From: Rubrivivax sp.
GTDB lineage: Bacteria > Pseudomonadota > Gammaproteobacteria > Burkholderiales > Burkholderiaceae_C
Length of the DNA: 32,505 nt
Direction of reading: 5' to 3'
Assembly: GCA_030653505.1 (NCBI GenBank)
Contig: JAURZK010000142.1
Coordinates: 1 to 32,505, forward strand
Position numbers and translations under genes: made by a program. Shown piece by piece: positions 23,324-31,979 of the stretch (positions within the stretch are counted from its first letter, which is position 1; every line of letters starts with the position of its first letter). Below the pieces are notes generated by a model that saw only the letters and a program-made list of their open reading frames with translations, did not search any database and was not told the origin of the DNA.

Positions 23324-23354
23324 AGTCTCTTCATTGCCACGGTGGCAAGGTCAA
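23324..23354 (-). promoter_or_regulatory. MerR-type promoter reading left toward the DUF2917 gene
   Basis: On the - strand: -35 TTGACC (23354-23349), 19-base spacer, -10 GAGACT (23329-23324). The spacer holds the dyad TTGCCAC-C-GTGGCAA. Same architecture as the regulator's own promoter, with TTGC/GCAA arms in place of TTCC/GGAA. Confidence 0.7.
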
Positions 23355-23425
23355 GGCCGATCGGCTGGCGGCGATCCATCGCGCGCCGATCCGCGACCGT
23401 TGCTTGACCTTGCCACTGCGGCAAT
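23333..23425. repeat. Inverted pair of 23-bp near-identical operator elements
   Basis: The element at 23333-23355 and the reverse complement of 23403-23425 agree at 21 of 23 bases. Each contains a TTGC-N7-GCAA dyad fused to the -35 TTGACC of its own promoter. They are separated by 47 bases and face away from each other, toward DUF2917 and toward the RND operon. Confidence 0.85.
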
Positions 23426-23434
23426 CCGCAGCAT
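23404..23434 (+). promoter_or_regulatory. MerR-type promoter reading right into the RND operon
   Basis: -35 TTGACC (23404-23409), 19-base spacer with the dyad TTGCCAC-T-GCGGCAA (one mismatch), and a poor -10 CAGCAT (23429-23434). The spacing and dyad match the two other MerR-type promoters in this region. The RND membrane-fusion gene starts 29 bases after the -10. Confidence 0.68.
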
Positions 23435-23462
23435 TCCGGCACCCCATCCCCAGGAGCCGAAC

Positions 23463-24713
23463 ATGACGACCTCTCACCAGCCCCGATTGCAGCGCCTGCG
23501 CGGCCTTCCGGCCACGCTGGCCATCGCCGGGATCTCGGTCCTCGCCGCTGCGGTCCTCGCCGCATGCGAGCCTGCCGTGCTGGATGCACAGGCGTCGCCT
23601 GTCGCCGCCGCGGAGGCGCCCACGGTGCCCGTCGCCTTCGTGCGTTCGGTGGCCATGGACGTGGGGCCGACGCAGGTCGCCCGTGTCGAAGCGGCGCAGC
23701 GCGTCGAGCTGCAGGCTCGCGTGTCGGGCCCCATCGAGGCGGTGCTGTTTCGCGAAGGCGATGCCGTGCGCGCCGGCCAGCCGCTGTTCCAGATCGATCC
23801 GAGGCCCTATGACGCCGCCGTCGCTCGTGCCCGCGCCGAGGTGCAGCTGACGAAGGCGCGCGAGACGCTGACCGCCACCGAGGCCGAGCGGGCGCGCCGA
23901 CTGCACGCCGACCGCGCGATCGCCGTCGAGGAACTGGAGCGCCGCGTGGCGGCGCATGCAGAGGCACAGGCCCGCCGTGCTGCTGCTGAAGCCCTGCTGC
24001 AGACGGCACAACTCGACCGCGACTTCACGCTGGTGCGCTCGCCCATCGACGGCCGCATCGGCCGTGCGCTCGTCACCGTGGGCAACTTCGTCGCAGCGGG
24101 CAGCAACCCCACGGCACTGGCGACGCTCGTGAGCATCGCACCCATGCACGTGCACATCGACGTTGCGGACCGCGGTCTGCTGAATCGTCTCGGCGAAGAC
24201 CGGGGCACGAAGGGGTGGAAGGCCCGCATCCTGGACGCGGATGGCGAGCGTGAGCTGGCGCAGGCGCCGATCGACTTCACGAACCACTCCATCGACGCTG
24301 CCACCGGTACGGTGAGACTGCGCGCTCGCGTCGACGCGCCGACGCGCCAGCTGATGCCGGGCCAGTACGTGCGCGTGCAGTTGGCCACCGGTGCTGCGCA
24401 GCAGGTCCTCTTGGTCCCCGACAAGGCCATCGGTACCGATCAGGGCCGGCGCTTCGTGCTCGTCGTCACCGATGCCGGCCAGGTCGAGTACCGACCGATC
24501 GGTGTCGGTGCCGCCCGAGGGGGTGACCGGGTGGTGACCGAGGGCCTGAAGGCCGGCGAACAGGTGATCGTCTCAGGCCTGATGCGCGTGCGTCCGGGCA
24601 TGACGGTGAAGCCCCAGCCACCCCAGCCGCACGAAGGGCCCGAGGGGCAGGCGCAGGCGCAGGCACAGGCACAGGCGCAGAAAAGCGCCGAGCCCGAGCC
24701 CGTTCGTTTCTGA
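23463..24713 (+). CDS. RND efflux periplasmic adaptor (membrane fusion) lipoprotein
   Basis: 416 residues. A signal peptide with lipobox VLAAC (Cys near 35) anchors it to the inner membrane. The adaptor core is visible: RVEAAQRVELQARVSGPIEAVLFREGDAVRAGQPLFQIDPRPYDAAV (lipoyl/barrel), a helical hairpin (about 120-185, AEVQLTKARETLTATEAERARR), the DFTLVRSPIDGRIGRALVTVGNFV return strand, and a membrane-proximal domain ending GLMRVRPGMTV. The C-terminus is a low-complexity QAQAQ run encoded by a hexanucleotide-like repeat near 24651-24680. The type is AcrA/MexE, not the metal-pump adaptor CusB. First gene of the pump operon. Confidence 0.93.
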   Translation: MTTSHQPRLQRLRGLPATLAIAGISVLAAAVLAACEPAVLDAQASPVAAAEAPTVPVAFVRSVAMDVGPTQVARVEAAQRVELQARVSGPIEAVLFREGDAVRAGQPLFQIDPRPYDAAVARARAEVQLTKARETLTATEAERARRLHADRAIAVEELERRVAAHAEAQARRAAAEALLQTAQLDRDFTLVRSPIDGRIGRALVTVGNFVAAGSNPTALATLVSIAPMHVHIDVADRGLLNRLGEDRGTKGWKARILDADGERELAQAPIDFTNHSIDAATGTVRLRARVDAPTRQLMPGQYVRVQLATGAAQQVLLVPDKAIGTDQGRRFVLVVTDAGQVEYRPIGVGAARGGDRVVTEGLKAGEQVIVSGLMRVRPGMTVKPQPPQPHEGPEGQAQAQAQAQAQKSAEPEPVRF

Positions 24714-24731
24714 CCGCAGGGAGGTACCGCC

Positions 24732-27700
24732 ATGAATCGCCTTGCCAGACTCTTCGTCGACCGCCCGATCGTCGCGATCGTCGCGATCGTGCTGTCGTTG
24801 CTGCTCCTGCTCGCCGGTCTGCTCTCGATGGGCAAGCTGCCGCTGACCGAGTACCCCAACGTCATGCCCACCACCGTGCAGGTGCGCGCGGCCTACCCGG
24901 GGGCGAACCCGCAGGTCATCGCCGACACGGTGGCCACGCCGCTGGAGACCGAGCTGACCGGCCTGCCGGGCCTGCAGTACATGAGCTCGAACGCCAGCGG
25001 CGACGGGCGCTACCTGCTGACGCTGACCTTCGCTGCCGACACCGATCCCGCGCGGGCCGAGACGGACACGCAGAACCGCGTGGCGCGGGCGCTGCCGCGG
25101 CTGCCCGCCGAGGTGCAGAAGCTCGGCGTCGTCAGCGAGAGCGTGGCGCCGGACATGCTGATGGTGGTGCACCTGCAGTCACCGAAACAACGCTACGACC
25201 TGCTGCACCTGTCGAACTTCGCGCAGCTGCAGGTGCGCGATGCCCTGCTGCGGGTGCCGGGCGTCAGCAAAGTGGTGATCTGGGGCGCCGGTGACTACAG
25301 CCTGCGTGTCTGGCTCGACCCCGACCGGATGGCCGCACGCGGCCTGGTGGCGGGGGATGTGGTCGAAGCGATCCGTGCACAGAATCTGCAGGTTGCCGCG
25401 GGCTCGGTGGGCCAACAGCCTGACGCCCGCAGCGCCCACCAGCTGCCGCTGACGGTGGCGGGACGCCTGACGTCGCCCGAGGCCTTTGGCGACATCGTGC
25501 TGAAGAGCGGCCCGACGGGCGAACAACTCCGTCTGAAGGACGTGGCGCGTGTGGAGCTGGGCGCCAGCGCCTACTCGCTGCGCAGCCTGCTCGACAACCA
25601 GCCCGCGGTCGGCATCCAGATCGTGCAGGACCCGGCGGCCAGTGCCGTCGAGGTGGCCGCCGCGGTGCGCGCCGAGATGGCGAGGCTGCAGCAGGGCTTC
25701 CCCCAAGACATCGATCACCGCATCGCCTACGACCCCACCCTGTTCGTGAAGGCCTCGATCACCAACGTCATCCAGACGCTCGCCGAGGCGATGGTGCTCG
25801 TCATGCTGGTCGTGCTGCTGTTCCTGCAGAGCTGGCGCGCGGCGCTGATCCCGATCGCCGCAGTGCCGGTGTCGCTGGTGGGCACGCTGGCGGTGATGCA
25901 CCTGGCCGGCTTCACGCTGAACACGCTGAGCCTGTTCGGCTTGGTGCTGTCGATCGGCATCGTCGTCGACGACGCGATCGTTGTCGTCGAGAACGTCGAG
26001 CGGCACATGGCGCGCGGCCTGAAGCCGCGCGAGGCGGCGCTGGCCGCGATGAAGGAGGTCACCGGGCCCATCCTGGTCATCACGGCCGTGCTGGCGGCGG
26101 TGTTCATCCCGACCGCGTTCATGGGCGGCCTGTCGGGCCAGTTCTATCGCCAGTTCGCGCTGACGATCGCGATCTCGACGGTGCTCTCCGCGATCAACTC
26201 GCTGACGCTGTCTCCGGCTCTGTCTGCGATGTGGCTGCGGCCGCACACTGGCGCAGGCCGGGGTGTTCGGGCCCGCTTCTTCGGCGGCTTCAACCGCGCA
26301 TTCGAGCGTGCGTCTGAGCGCTATGCCGTGTTGACCCGTGCCGGCGTGAAGCGCGGGCTGCGTCTGCTCGTGGTGTATGTCGTGCTGGCCGCCGCGGCGG
26401 TCTGGACCTTCAAGAGCGTGCCCGCTGGCTTCGTGCCCGCCCAGGACAAGTATTACCTGGTCGGTATCGTGCAACTGCCGCCCGGTGCTTCGCTCGACCG
26501 CACCGAGGCCGTGACGAAGCAGGTCACCGACGTCGCGCTGGCGCAGCCCGGCGTCGAGAGCGTGGTGGCGTTCCCCGGCATCTCGATCAACGGCTTCGTC
26601 AACAGCCCGAACTCCGCAGTCATCTTCACGATGCTCGATCCGTTCGAGCAGCGCAAGGGCGCGAACCTGGCCGCCGGCGCGATCGCAGGCGCGCTGAACG
26701 GCCGCTTCCAGGCCATCGACGAGGGCTTCGTGGCGATGTTCCCGCCGCCGCCCGTGCCCGGCCTCGGTCAGGCAGGCGGTTTCAAGCTGCACATCCAGGA
26801 TCGCCGCCAGCAGGGTCACGAGGCCCTGAACGCGGCGCTCGGCGCGGTGATGGCCGAGGCCGGCAAGGATCCGCGTGTCGCGGGACTGTTCTCGGGCTAC
26901 CAGGTCGGCGTGCCGCAACTGGCCTTGAACGTCGACCGCGAGAAAGCGTTGGCGATGGGGGTGCCGCTCGAGGCCATCTACCAGGCGCTGCAGGTCTACC
27001 TCGGGTCGCTCTACGTGAACGACTTCAACTTCCTGGGTCGGGCCTGGCAGGTCAACGTGCAGGCGGACGCGCCCTTCCGCAGCGATGCCACTGCTCTGGA
27101 CCGGCTGTGGACCCGCAACGCGCAGGGCCAGATGGTGCCGCTGGCGGCGCTGGTGAGCAGCAAGCCCGCCACCGGCCCCGATCCCGTGAGTCGGTACAAC
27201 GGCTTCGCGTCGGCCGACCTGTCGGGCATGCCGGCGCCGGGCGTGAGCTCCGGCGAGGCTGTTGCAGCGATCGAGGAGATCCTCGCGCGCACGCTGCCGG
27301 ACGGTTTCACCTACGAGTGGACCGACCTAGCCTACCAGCAGATCCAGGAAGGGTCGAGCGGTCTGTGGGTGTTCCCGCTGGCGGTGGGCCTGGCCTTCCT
27401 GATCCTGGCCGCCGCGTACGGCAGCTGGAGCCTGCCGCTGGCCGTGCTGGCCATCGTGCCGACGGTGATCCTGGGCGCTTTGGGCGGCGTCTGGCTGACC
27501 CAGGGCGACAACAACCTCTTCACGCAGATCGGGCTGGTCGTCCTGGTGGGCCTGGCGACGAAGAACGCCATCCTGATCGTCGAGTTCGCGCGCAGGCGCC
27601 AGCAGGAGGGGGCCTCGGCCATTGATGCGGTGGTCGAGGCGGCGCGGCTGCGGCTGCGACCGATCCTGATGACCTCACTCGCGTTCGTGATGGGTGTGCT

Positions 27701-27875
27701 GCCGCTGGTCTTCGCCAGCGGGGCCGGCGCCGAGATGCGCCAGGCCGTGGGCGTGGCGGTGTTCGCCGGCATGCTGGCGGTCACCGTCGCGGGACTGGTC
27801 TTCACCCCGGTGTTCTACGTGCTGCTGCAGCGGCGCCGCGCGAATCGCGCGGCCGCTCTGGCTGTGGCTCAATGA
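24732..27875 (+). CDS. RND inner-membrane transporter, HAE1 (AcrB/MexF) type
   Basis: 1047 residues, standard AcrB length. N-terminal helix FVDRPIVAIVAIVLSLLLLLAG, TM4 proton-relay pair Asp413-Asp414 in GIVVDDAIVVVENVERHMARG, and the TM10 Lys in LATKNAILIVEFARRRQ. Large periplasmic loops lie between TM1/2 and TM7/8. These residues place it with hydrophobic/amphiphilic drug exporters rather than CusA/CzcA-type metal pumps. The ATG follows GGGAGG by seven bases and is 18 bases after the adaptor gene. The promoter is MerR-type, so induction by a metal is likely even though the pump class is multidrug, the situation known for GesABC under GolS in Salmonella. Confidence 0.95.
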   Translation: MNRLARLFVDRPIVAIVAIVLSLLLLLAGLLSMGKLPLTEYPNVMPTTVQVRAAYPGANPQVIADTVATPLETELTGLPGLQYMSSNASGDGRYLLTLTFAADTDPARAETDTQNRVARALPRLPAEVQKLGVVSESVAPDMLMVVHLQSPKQRYDLLHLSNFAQLQVRDALLRVPGVSKVVIWGAGDYSLRVWLDPDRMAARGLVAGDVVEAIRAQNLQVAAGSVGQQPDARSAHQLPLTVAGRLTSPEAFGDIVLKSGPTGEQLRLKDVARVELGASAYSLRSLLDNQPAVGIQIVQDPAASAVEVAAAVRAEMARLQQGFPQDIDHRIAYDPTLFVKASITNVIQTLAEAMVLVMLVVLLFLQSWRAALIPIAAVPVSLVGTLAVMHLAGFTLNTLSLFGLVLSIGIVVDDAIVVVENVERHMARGLKPREAALAAMKEVTGPILVITAVLAAVFIPTAFMGGLSGQFYRQFALTIAISTVLSAINSLTLSPALSAMWLRPHTGAGRGVRARFFGGFNRAFERASERYAVLTRAGVKRGLRLLVVYVVLAAAAVWTFKSVPAGFVPAQDKYYLVGIVQLPPGASLDRTEAVTKQVTDVALAQPGVESVVAFPGISINGFVNSPNSAVIFTMLDPFEQRKGANLAAGAIAGALNGRFQAIDEGFVAMFPPPPVPGLGQAGGFKLHIQDRRQQGHEALNAALGAVMAEAGKDPRVAGLFSGYQVGVPQLALNVDREKALAMGVPLEAIYQALQVYLGSLYVNDFNFLGRAWQVNVQADAPFRSDATALDRLWTRNAQGQMVPLAALVSSKPATGPDPVSRYNGFASADLSGMPAPGVSSGEAVAAIEEILARTLPDGFTYEWTDLAYQQIQEGSSGLWVFPLAVGLAFLILAAAYGSWSLPLAVLAIVPTVILGALGGVWLTQGDNNLFTQIGLVVLVGLATKNAILIVEFARRRQQEGASAIDAVVEAARLRLRPILMTSLAFVMGVLPLVFASGAGAEMRQAVGVAVFAGMLAVTVAGLVFTPVFYVLLQRRRANRAAALAVAQ

Positions 27876-27885
27876 GGAGAATCAG

Positions 27886-29334
27886 ATGATCAAGACGAGC
27901 TTGACCGCTGTCGCGCTGGCCACCTTGCTGGTTGCGTGCGGCACGGCGCCGCCGCTTTCCGCGCCGACGGCAGACCTGCCGAGTGCATTCACGCAGGGAC
28001 AGGGCATGGACATTGGTCGCGTGGCGCAAGCCGACTGGTGGACCGTGTTTGCAGATCCGGCACTCGACACCCTGGTCCTGCGCGGCCTGGAGGCCAACCT
28101 GGACCTTCGGCAGGCGGCCGAGCGGGTCCAGCGTTCGCGGGCCCTGGCAGGGGGTGCGCATGCCGATCGTGGACCGGGCGGAGGCGTAGCCGTCGGCGCA
28201 CGGGCACAGCAGCTGAGCCACTTCGAGATGCCCGGGGCGACGCGCGACGACCGTCGCAGCGACAGCGCGACCGCCGCAGCCAGTCTGTCGTGGGAGATCG
28301 ATCTCTTCGGCCGGCTGCGCAACGCGGCACAAGCGGCTGATGTGCGGGCCCGGGCGGTCGAGGCGGACGGGGCAGCGATGCGCCTGGCCATCGGTGCCGA
28401 GATCGCGCAGGCGTGGTTCAGCCTGACCGGCACGCGGGCGCAGATGCAGCTGGCGCGCCGCGTGGTGGAGAACCGCCGCACGACGCTGGACCTCGTGTTG
28501 CGGCGTGTCGCGGCGGGCTACACGTCACCGCTCGACGAGGCGCGTGCCCGCGCGGAACTGGCCGCGGCCGACGCGGACTTGCCCGCCCTCGAGGCGGCGT
28601 TGGCCGTCGCGGGACATCGGCTCGCGGTGCTGCTGGGCGAGTCGCCATCGGGCTACGAGGCACCCGCAGCGGCCGACCGGTCGCTGCTGCCGGTGACGCT
28701 GCGTCTGCCCGATCCCGCGCAATGGGCCGCACAGCGGCCTGATCTGCAGGCCGCCGAGGCACGCCTGCGGGCCCTGGGGCTGGATGTCGAGGCGGTGCGT
28801 GCCGAGTTCCTGCCGCGGCTGTCCATCGTCGGCGTGCTTGGCTTGATGGCGGGTTCGGTGTCGGGGCTCGGTGCGGCTGGCAGCGCTGCGTGGTTCGCGG
28901 CGCCGACCCTGTCGCTGCCGGTGTTCGACCACGCGCGCATCGACGCCCGGCTGCAGGCGGCCCGGGCCAGCGAGCGCGAGGCGCTGCTGGCCTATCGGCA
29001 GCGCGTGCTGCTGGCGACGGAGGAGGTGGAAAGTGGGCTCGCCCGGGTGCGACACGGGCAACGTCGTCTCGCGTCCCTGCACGAGCGGGCCCGGCAGGCT
29101 CTGGTCGCCGAGCAGCTCGCCCGCAAGCGCTTCGAGTCCGGCGGTACCGACCTGCTTGAACTGCTTGACGCCCAGCGTTCGGCGCAGCAGGCCGATATCG
29201 GCCTGTCGCTGGGCTGGACGGTGCAGCAGCAGCAGGTGGTGGCCTTGCAGCGTGCGCTGGGCGCGCGCTTCCTGCCGGCGGACGATGTCGCGACGACGAG
29301 TCAGCTGGCCGCGGCGAGCAGGCGTGGGCCGTGA
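27886..29334 (+). CDS. NodT/OprM-family outer-membrane efflux lipoprotein
   Basis: 482 residues. Signal peptide with lipobox LLVAC (Cys near 18), then the paired OEP domains typical of OprM: WWTVFADPALDTLVLRGLEANLDLRQAAERVQRSR, SLSWEIDLFGRLRNAAQAADVRA, RRVAAGYTSPLDEARARAELA and ARKRFESGGTDLLELLDAQRSAQQAD. It completes the tripartite pump as the outer-membrane channel. The ATG lies ten bases after the transporter stop with GAGGAG in the gap, so the three genes form one operon. A GGGCGG-AGC-CCGCCC hairpin at 29395-29409 follows without a T-run. Confidence 0.93.
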   Translation: MIKTSLTAVALATLLVACGTAPPLSAPTADLPSAFTQGQGMDIGRVAQADWWTVFADPALDTLVLRGLEANLDLRQAAERVQRSRALAGGAHADRGPGGGVAVGARAQQLSHFEMPGATRDDRRSDSATAAASLSWEIDLFGRLRNAAQAADVRARAVEADGAAMRLAIGAEIAQAWFSLTGTRAQMQLARRVVENRRTTLDLVLRRVAAGYTSPLDEARARAELAAADADLPALEAALAVAGHRLAVLLGESPSGYEAPAAADRSLLPVTLRLPDPAQWAAQRPDLQAAEARLRALGLDVEAVRAEFLPRLSIVGVLGLMAGSVSGLGAAGSAAWFAAPTLSLPVFDHARIDARLQAARASEREALLAYRQRVLLATEEVESGLARVRHGQRRLASLHERARQALVAEQLARKRFESGGTDLLELLDAQRSAQQADIGLSLGWTVQQQQVVALQRALGARFLPADDVATTSQLAAASRRGP

Positions 29335-29535
29335 GGACGGGCGACCTGGGGTTGCGTCGGAACGAGGGACTGACCGGCTGAGCTGTCGCGCCTGGGGCGG
29401 AGCCCGCCCGGACCCTGGCAGGGCCCTTGCTGAAAGCGCATGCGCCGAACCGCCGAAGGCGCAAGCCAACTTGACGGAAAGGGTTGCGGGGCGGGGCTGC
29501 CGGGTCGCGCAGAAGGCGTGCAGTAAAGTGCTGAC

Positions 29536-29970
29536 ATGGGTCTCGTTGTGAGAACGCTCTTGATCTGGTTGTTGGTGTTGGCGGTCCCTGCACAAGGGGC
29601 TGCCGCTTCGACCATGGCGTTCTGCGGCCCGAATCACCATGGGGGCGGGTCTCCCGGTGCTGAGGCCAGGGCGACTGTGTCCACGCACTCGCATCACGGT
29701 GAAGCCGGGTCCGCACATGCTTTCGATTCGCGCGCGTCGGCCGATGCCGCGGTGGCCGACGACGGGTCGGCCATCGCAAAGGCCAGCCCGGCGGCCAAGC
29801 AGAAGTGCAGCGCCTGCGCCTCCTGCTGCTCGTTGGGCGCCATCCTGACCACGATGCCGGGCGTTCCGGCGACCGACCCGGCGCCAACGGTGTTCGCCAC
29901 CGTCGTGCCGACCGTCGAGGCGTTTGCCGCCGTCGGTCCTGACCGCCCGCCTCGAAACGTCATCGCGTAA
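29536..29970 (+). CDS. CopL-like small exported Cys/His protein
   Basis: 144 residues with a signal peptide (LLIWLLVLAVPAQGAAA). His-rich runs PNHHGGG and STHSHHGEAGSAH are followed by a Cys cluster KCSACASCCSLGAIL, and the C-terminus ends DRPPRNVIA. This layout resembles CopL and DUF2946-like proteins encoded just before copper-resistance operons. It may bind or sense periplasmic copper. A weak ribosome site (AAAGTG) precedes the ATG. The 201-base gap upstream separates it from the RND operon; no convincing promoter was found there. Confidence 0.68.
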   Translation: MGLVVRTLLIWLLVLAVPAQGAAASTMAFCGPNHHGGGSPGAEARATVSTHSHHGEAGSAHAFDSRASADAAVADDGSAIAKASPAAKQKCSACASCCSLGAILTTMPGVPATDPAPTVFATVVPTVEAFAAVGPDRPPRNVIA

Positions 29971-30028
29971 AGGTCCGTCCTGACGCGAGTGGCGCGACGC
30001 GCTGCCTCGCCCCGGATCGTGTTCCGTC

Positions 30029-30048
30029 CCCGCTGCCGTTGCAGCGGG
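30029..30048 (+). other. Strong hairpin between CopL-like and His-tailed protein genes
   Basis: CCCGCTGC-CGTT-GCAGCGGG: a perfect 8-bp stem with a four-base loop. It is followed by AAACGCC, so it lacks the U-tract of an intrinsic terminator on the + strand. It may be an attenuator or an mRNA-stability element inside the copper cassette. Confidence 0.55.
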
Positions 30049-30079
30049 AAACGCCCCCAGACGTTCAGGTGAGGATTCC

Positions 30080-30487
30080 ATGGTCCCAACTCCATCATGC
30101 CGGCGCAGGTCGTGCGTATTGCCAAGCCTGCTGTTCTCGATGCTGCTGGCCGCGCAGGCCCAGGCGCAAACACCCGCGACGAAACGCCCCGATCCGCTGG
30201 ACCCGAAGGCCCAGGTGCCTGCAATGCGCTACGGGTCGTCGTTCGCGCAGTTTCGGCGCATCGGCGACGACCCACCCTTGGCCTGGCGCGAGGCCAACGA
30301 CGTCGTCACGCGGATAGGTGGCTGGCGGGTCTACACCCGCGAGGCACACCAACCCGATCCCGCCGCCGCGGAAAAGCCCGCGGCACCGGTGCAGGCTCCT
30401 GCGTCCGCGCCGGCGTTGACGCCATCGCCAACGCCAGCGCCAACGGCCCCGCCGATGCCCGCAGGTCATTCCGGCCACAAACATTGA
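30080..30487 (+). CDS. Periplasmic hypothetical protein with His tail (copper cassette)
   Basis: 135 residues. Signal peptide with cleavage near AQAQA-Q (residue 29). The conserved-looking core is MRYGSSFAQFRRIGDDPPLAWREANDVVTRIGGWRVYTREA; a similar small protein is commonly encoded before TolC and copper oxidase genes in related bacteria. A Pro/Ala-rich linker then leads to a metal-binding-like end, GHSGHKH. AGGTGAGGATTCC precedes the ATG. Ten bases separate it from the TolC-like gene. Function unknown; periplasmic copper binding is a reasonable guess. Confidence 0.72.
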   Translation: MVPTPSCRRRSCVLPSLLFSMLLAAQAQAQTPATKRPDPLDPKAQVPAMRYGSSFAQFRRIGDDPPLAWREANDVVTRIGGWRVYTREAHQPDPAAAEKPAAPVQAPASAPALTPSPTPAPTAPPMPAGHSGHKH

Positions 30488-30497
30488 GGGCCGCACG

Positions 30498-31962
30498 ATG
30501 AGCCATGACATTCAAAGTCCTTCGACCTGGGGGCGCGGCGTGCGCGGCGCGCGCGGTCTCCGGGCGCTGGCGCTGCTGGCCAGCGCCGCGGTATTGGCGG
30601 GCTGCGCGAGCTTCACCGCGGACAGCGGCTTCGGCGCCGTGGAACGCACCGCCAAGGAAAGAATCGGCAAGGAACTGCACTGGGCGCGCGGCGACGCCGA
30701 CCTGGACACCATAGCCAAGCGCGTGGCGGAACTCCTGGCCAGGCCGCTGACGGCCGACGATGCCGTGCAGATCGCGTTGCTCAACAACCGCGGTCTGCAG
30801 GCCGGTTTCCAGGAACTCGGCATCACCGAGGCCGAAGTCGTGCAGGCCGGGCGCCTGCCGAACCCTGGCTTCAGCTTCGGCCGCATGCGCCAGGGTGACG
30901 AACGCGAGATCGAGCGTGGCCTGCACTTCAACCTGGCGCGCCTGGTGGCGTTGCCGCTGATCGGAAGGATGGAGGCGCGCCGCTTCGAGCAAGTGAAGGC
31001 CAGCGTGGCGATGAGCGTCCTGTCGCTGGCCGCCGACACGCGCAAGGCCCATTTTCACGGCCCTGGCGGCGGAGGAGACCGTGCGCTACATGCGGCAGGT
31101 GAAGCAGGCGGCCGATGCCAGCGCTGAACTGGCGCGGCGCATGGAGCAGGTGGGCAACTTCAACAAGCTTCAGCGTGCGCGCGAACAGTCGTTCTACGCC
31201 AACGCGGTGCTGCGGCTCGCCCAGGCCGAGCAGGCCCAGCGGTCGACGCGAGAGCGCCTGATCAGGCTGCTCGGCGTCTGGGGGCCGCAGACGCAGTTCA
31301 GCCTGCCCGAGCGACTGCCGGACCTGCCGCCATCGCCCATGGAACTGCCGGACATCGAGCAGGTGGCCCTGGCGCAGCGACTCGACGTGCAGGGCGCCAG
31401 GCTGGCCGCAGAACAGACGGCCAGCAACCTGGGCCTGACGCGCACCACCCGCTTCGTCAACGTGCTGGAACTCGGCCTGACACGCAACAGCTCGAACGAA
31501 GCACCCACCCAGCGCGGCTGGGAGATCGGCCTGGAGCTGCCGCTGTTCGACTGGGGTGGCGCGCGCGTCGCCCGTGCCGAGGCCGTGTACATGCAGACAC
31601 TGCACCGCGCCGCAGAGACCGCGATCAACGCGCGGTCCGAGGTGCGCGAGGCCTACACCGGCTACCGCTCGGCCTACGACATCGCGCGGCACCACCGTGA
31701 AGAGATCGTGCCGCTGAACCAGCGCATCGCCGAGGAAAACGTGCTGCGCTACAACGGCATGTTCATCGGCGTGTTCGAACTGCTGGCCGACGCGCGCACG
31801 CAGATCGCCAGCGTCAACGCCTCCATCGAGGCGTTGCGCGACTTCTGGATCGCGCAGGCTGACCTCGACATGGCCTTGATCGGCAAGCCCAGCCTGGTGT
31901 CATCCCTGGGCGGGGCAGCCGGCCCCGCCACGGCGGCCGAAGCCCCCGGCGCAGGCCATTGA
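30498..31962 (+). pseudogene. TolC/CusC-like outer-membrane protein gene with a frameshift
   Basis: The 5' part (30498-31127) encodes a lipoprotein signal (VLAGC) and LTADDAVQIALLNNRGLQAGFQELGITEAEVVQAGRLPNPGFSFG, an OEP domain. Homology breaks at about 31052: the frame reads KAHFHGPGGGG. Removing one T from TTTT at 31052-31055 gives KAHFTALAAEETVRYMRQVKQ, joining the second frame that continues to 31962 with the rest of the channel domain (REAYTGYRSAYDIARHH, FIGVFELLADARTQIASVNA). The repaired protein would have about 487 residues. Either a true inactivating +1 insertion or a sequencing error at a homopolymer. The RBS-like GGGCCGCACG before the ATG is weak. Confidence 0.85.
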
Positions 31963-31979
31963 ACATGAAGGACGCTCAC

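Noticed and set aside
25179..26918. 579-codon open frame on the - strand opposite the RND transporter
   Set aside because: Arg/His/Gln-rich shadow with no recognisable domain; the RND gene on + is continuous and complete.
24732..27875. Heavy-metal RND pump (CusA/CzcA type)
   Set aside because: The Asp-Asp pair in VVDDAIVVVENVER and the AcrA-like adaptor fit the HAE1 drug-exporter class; only the promoter suggests metal control.
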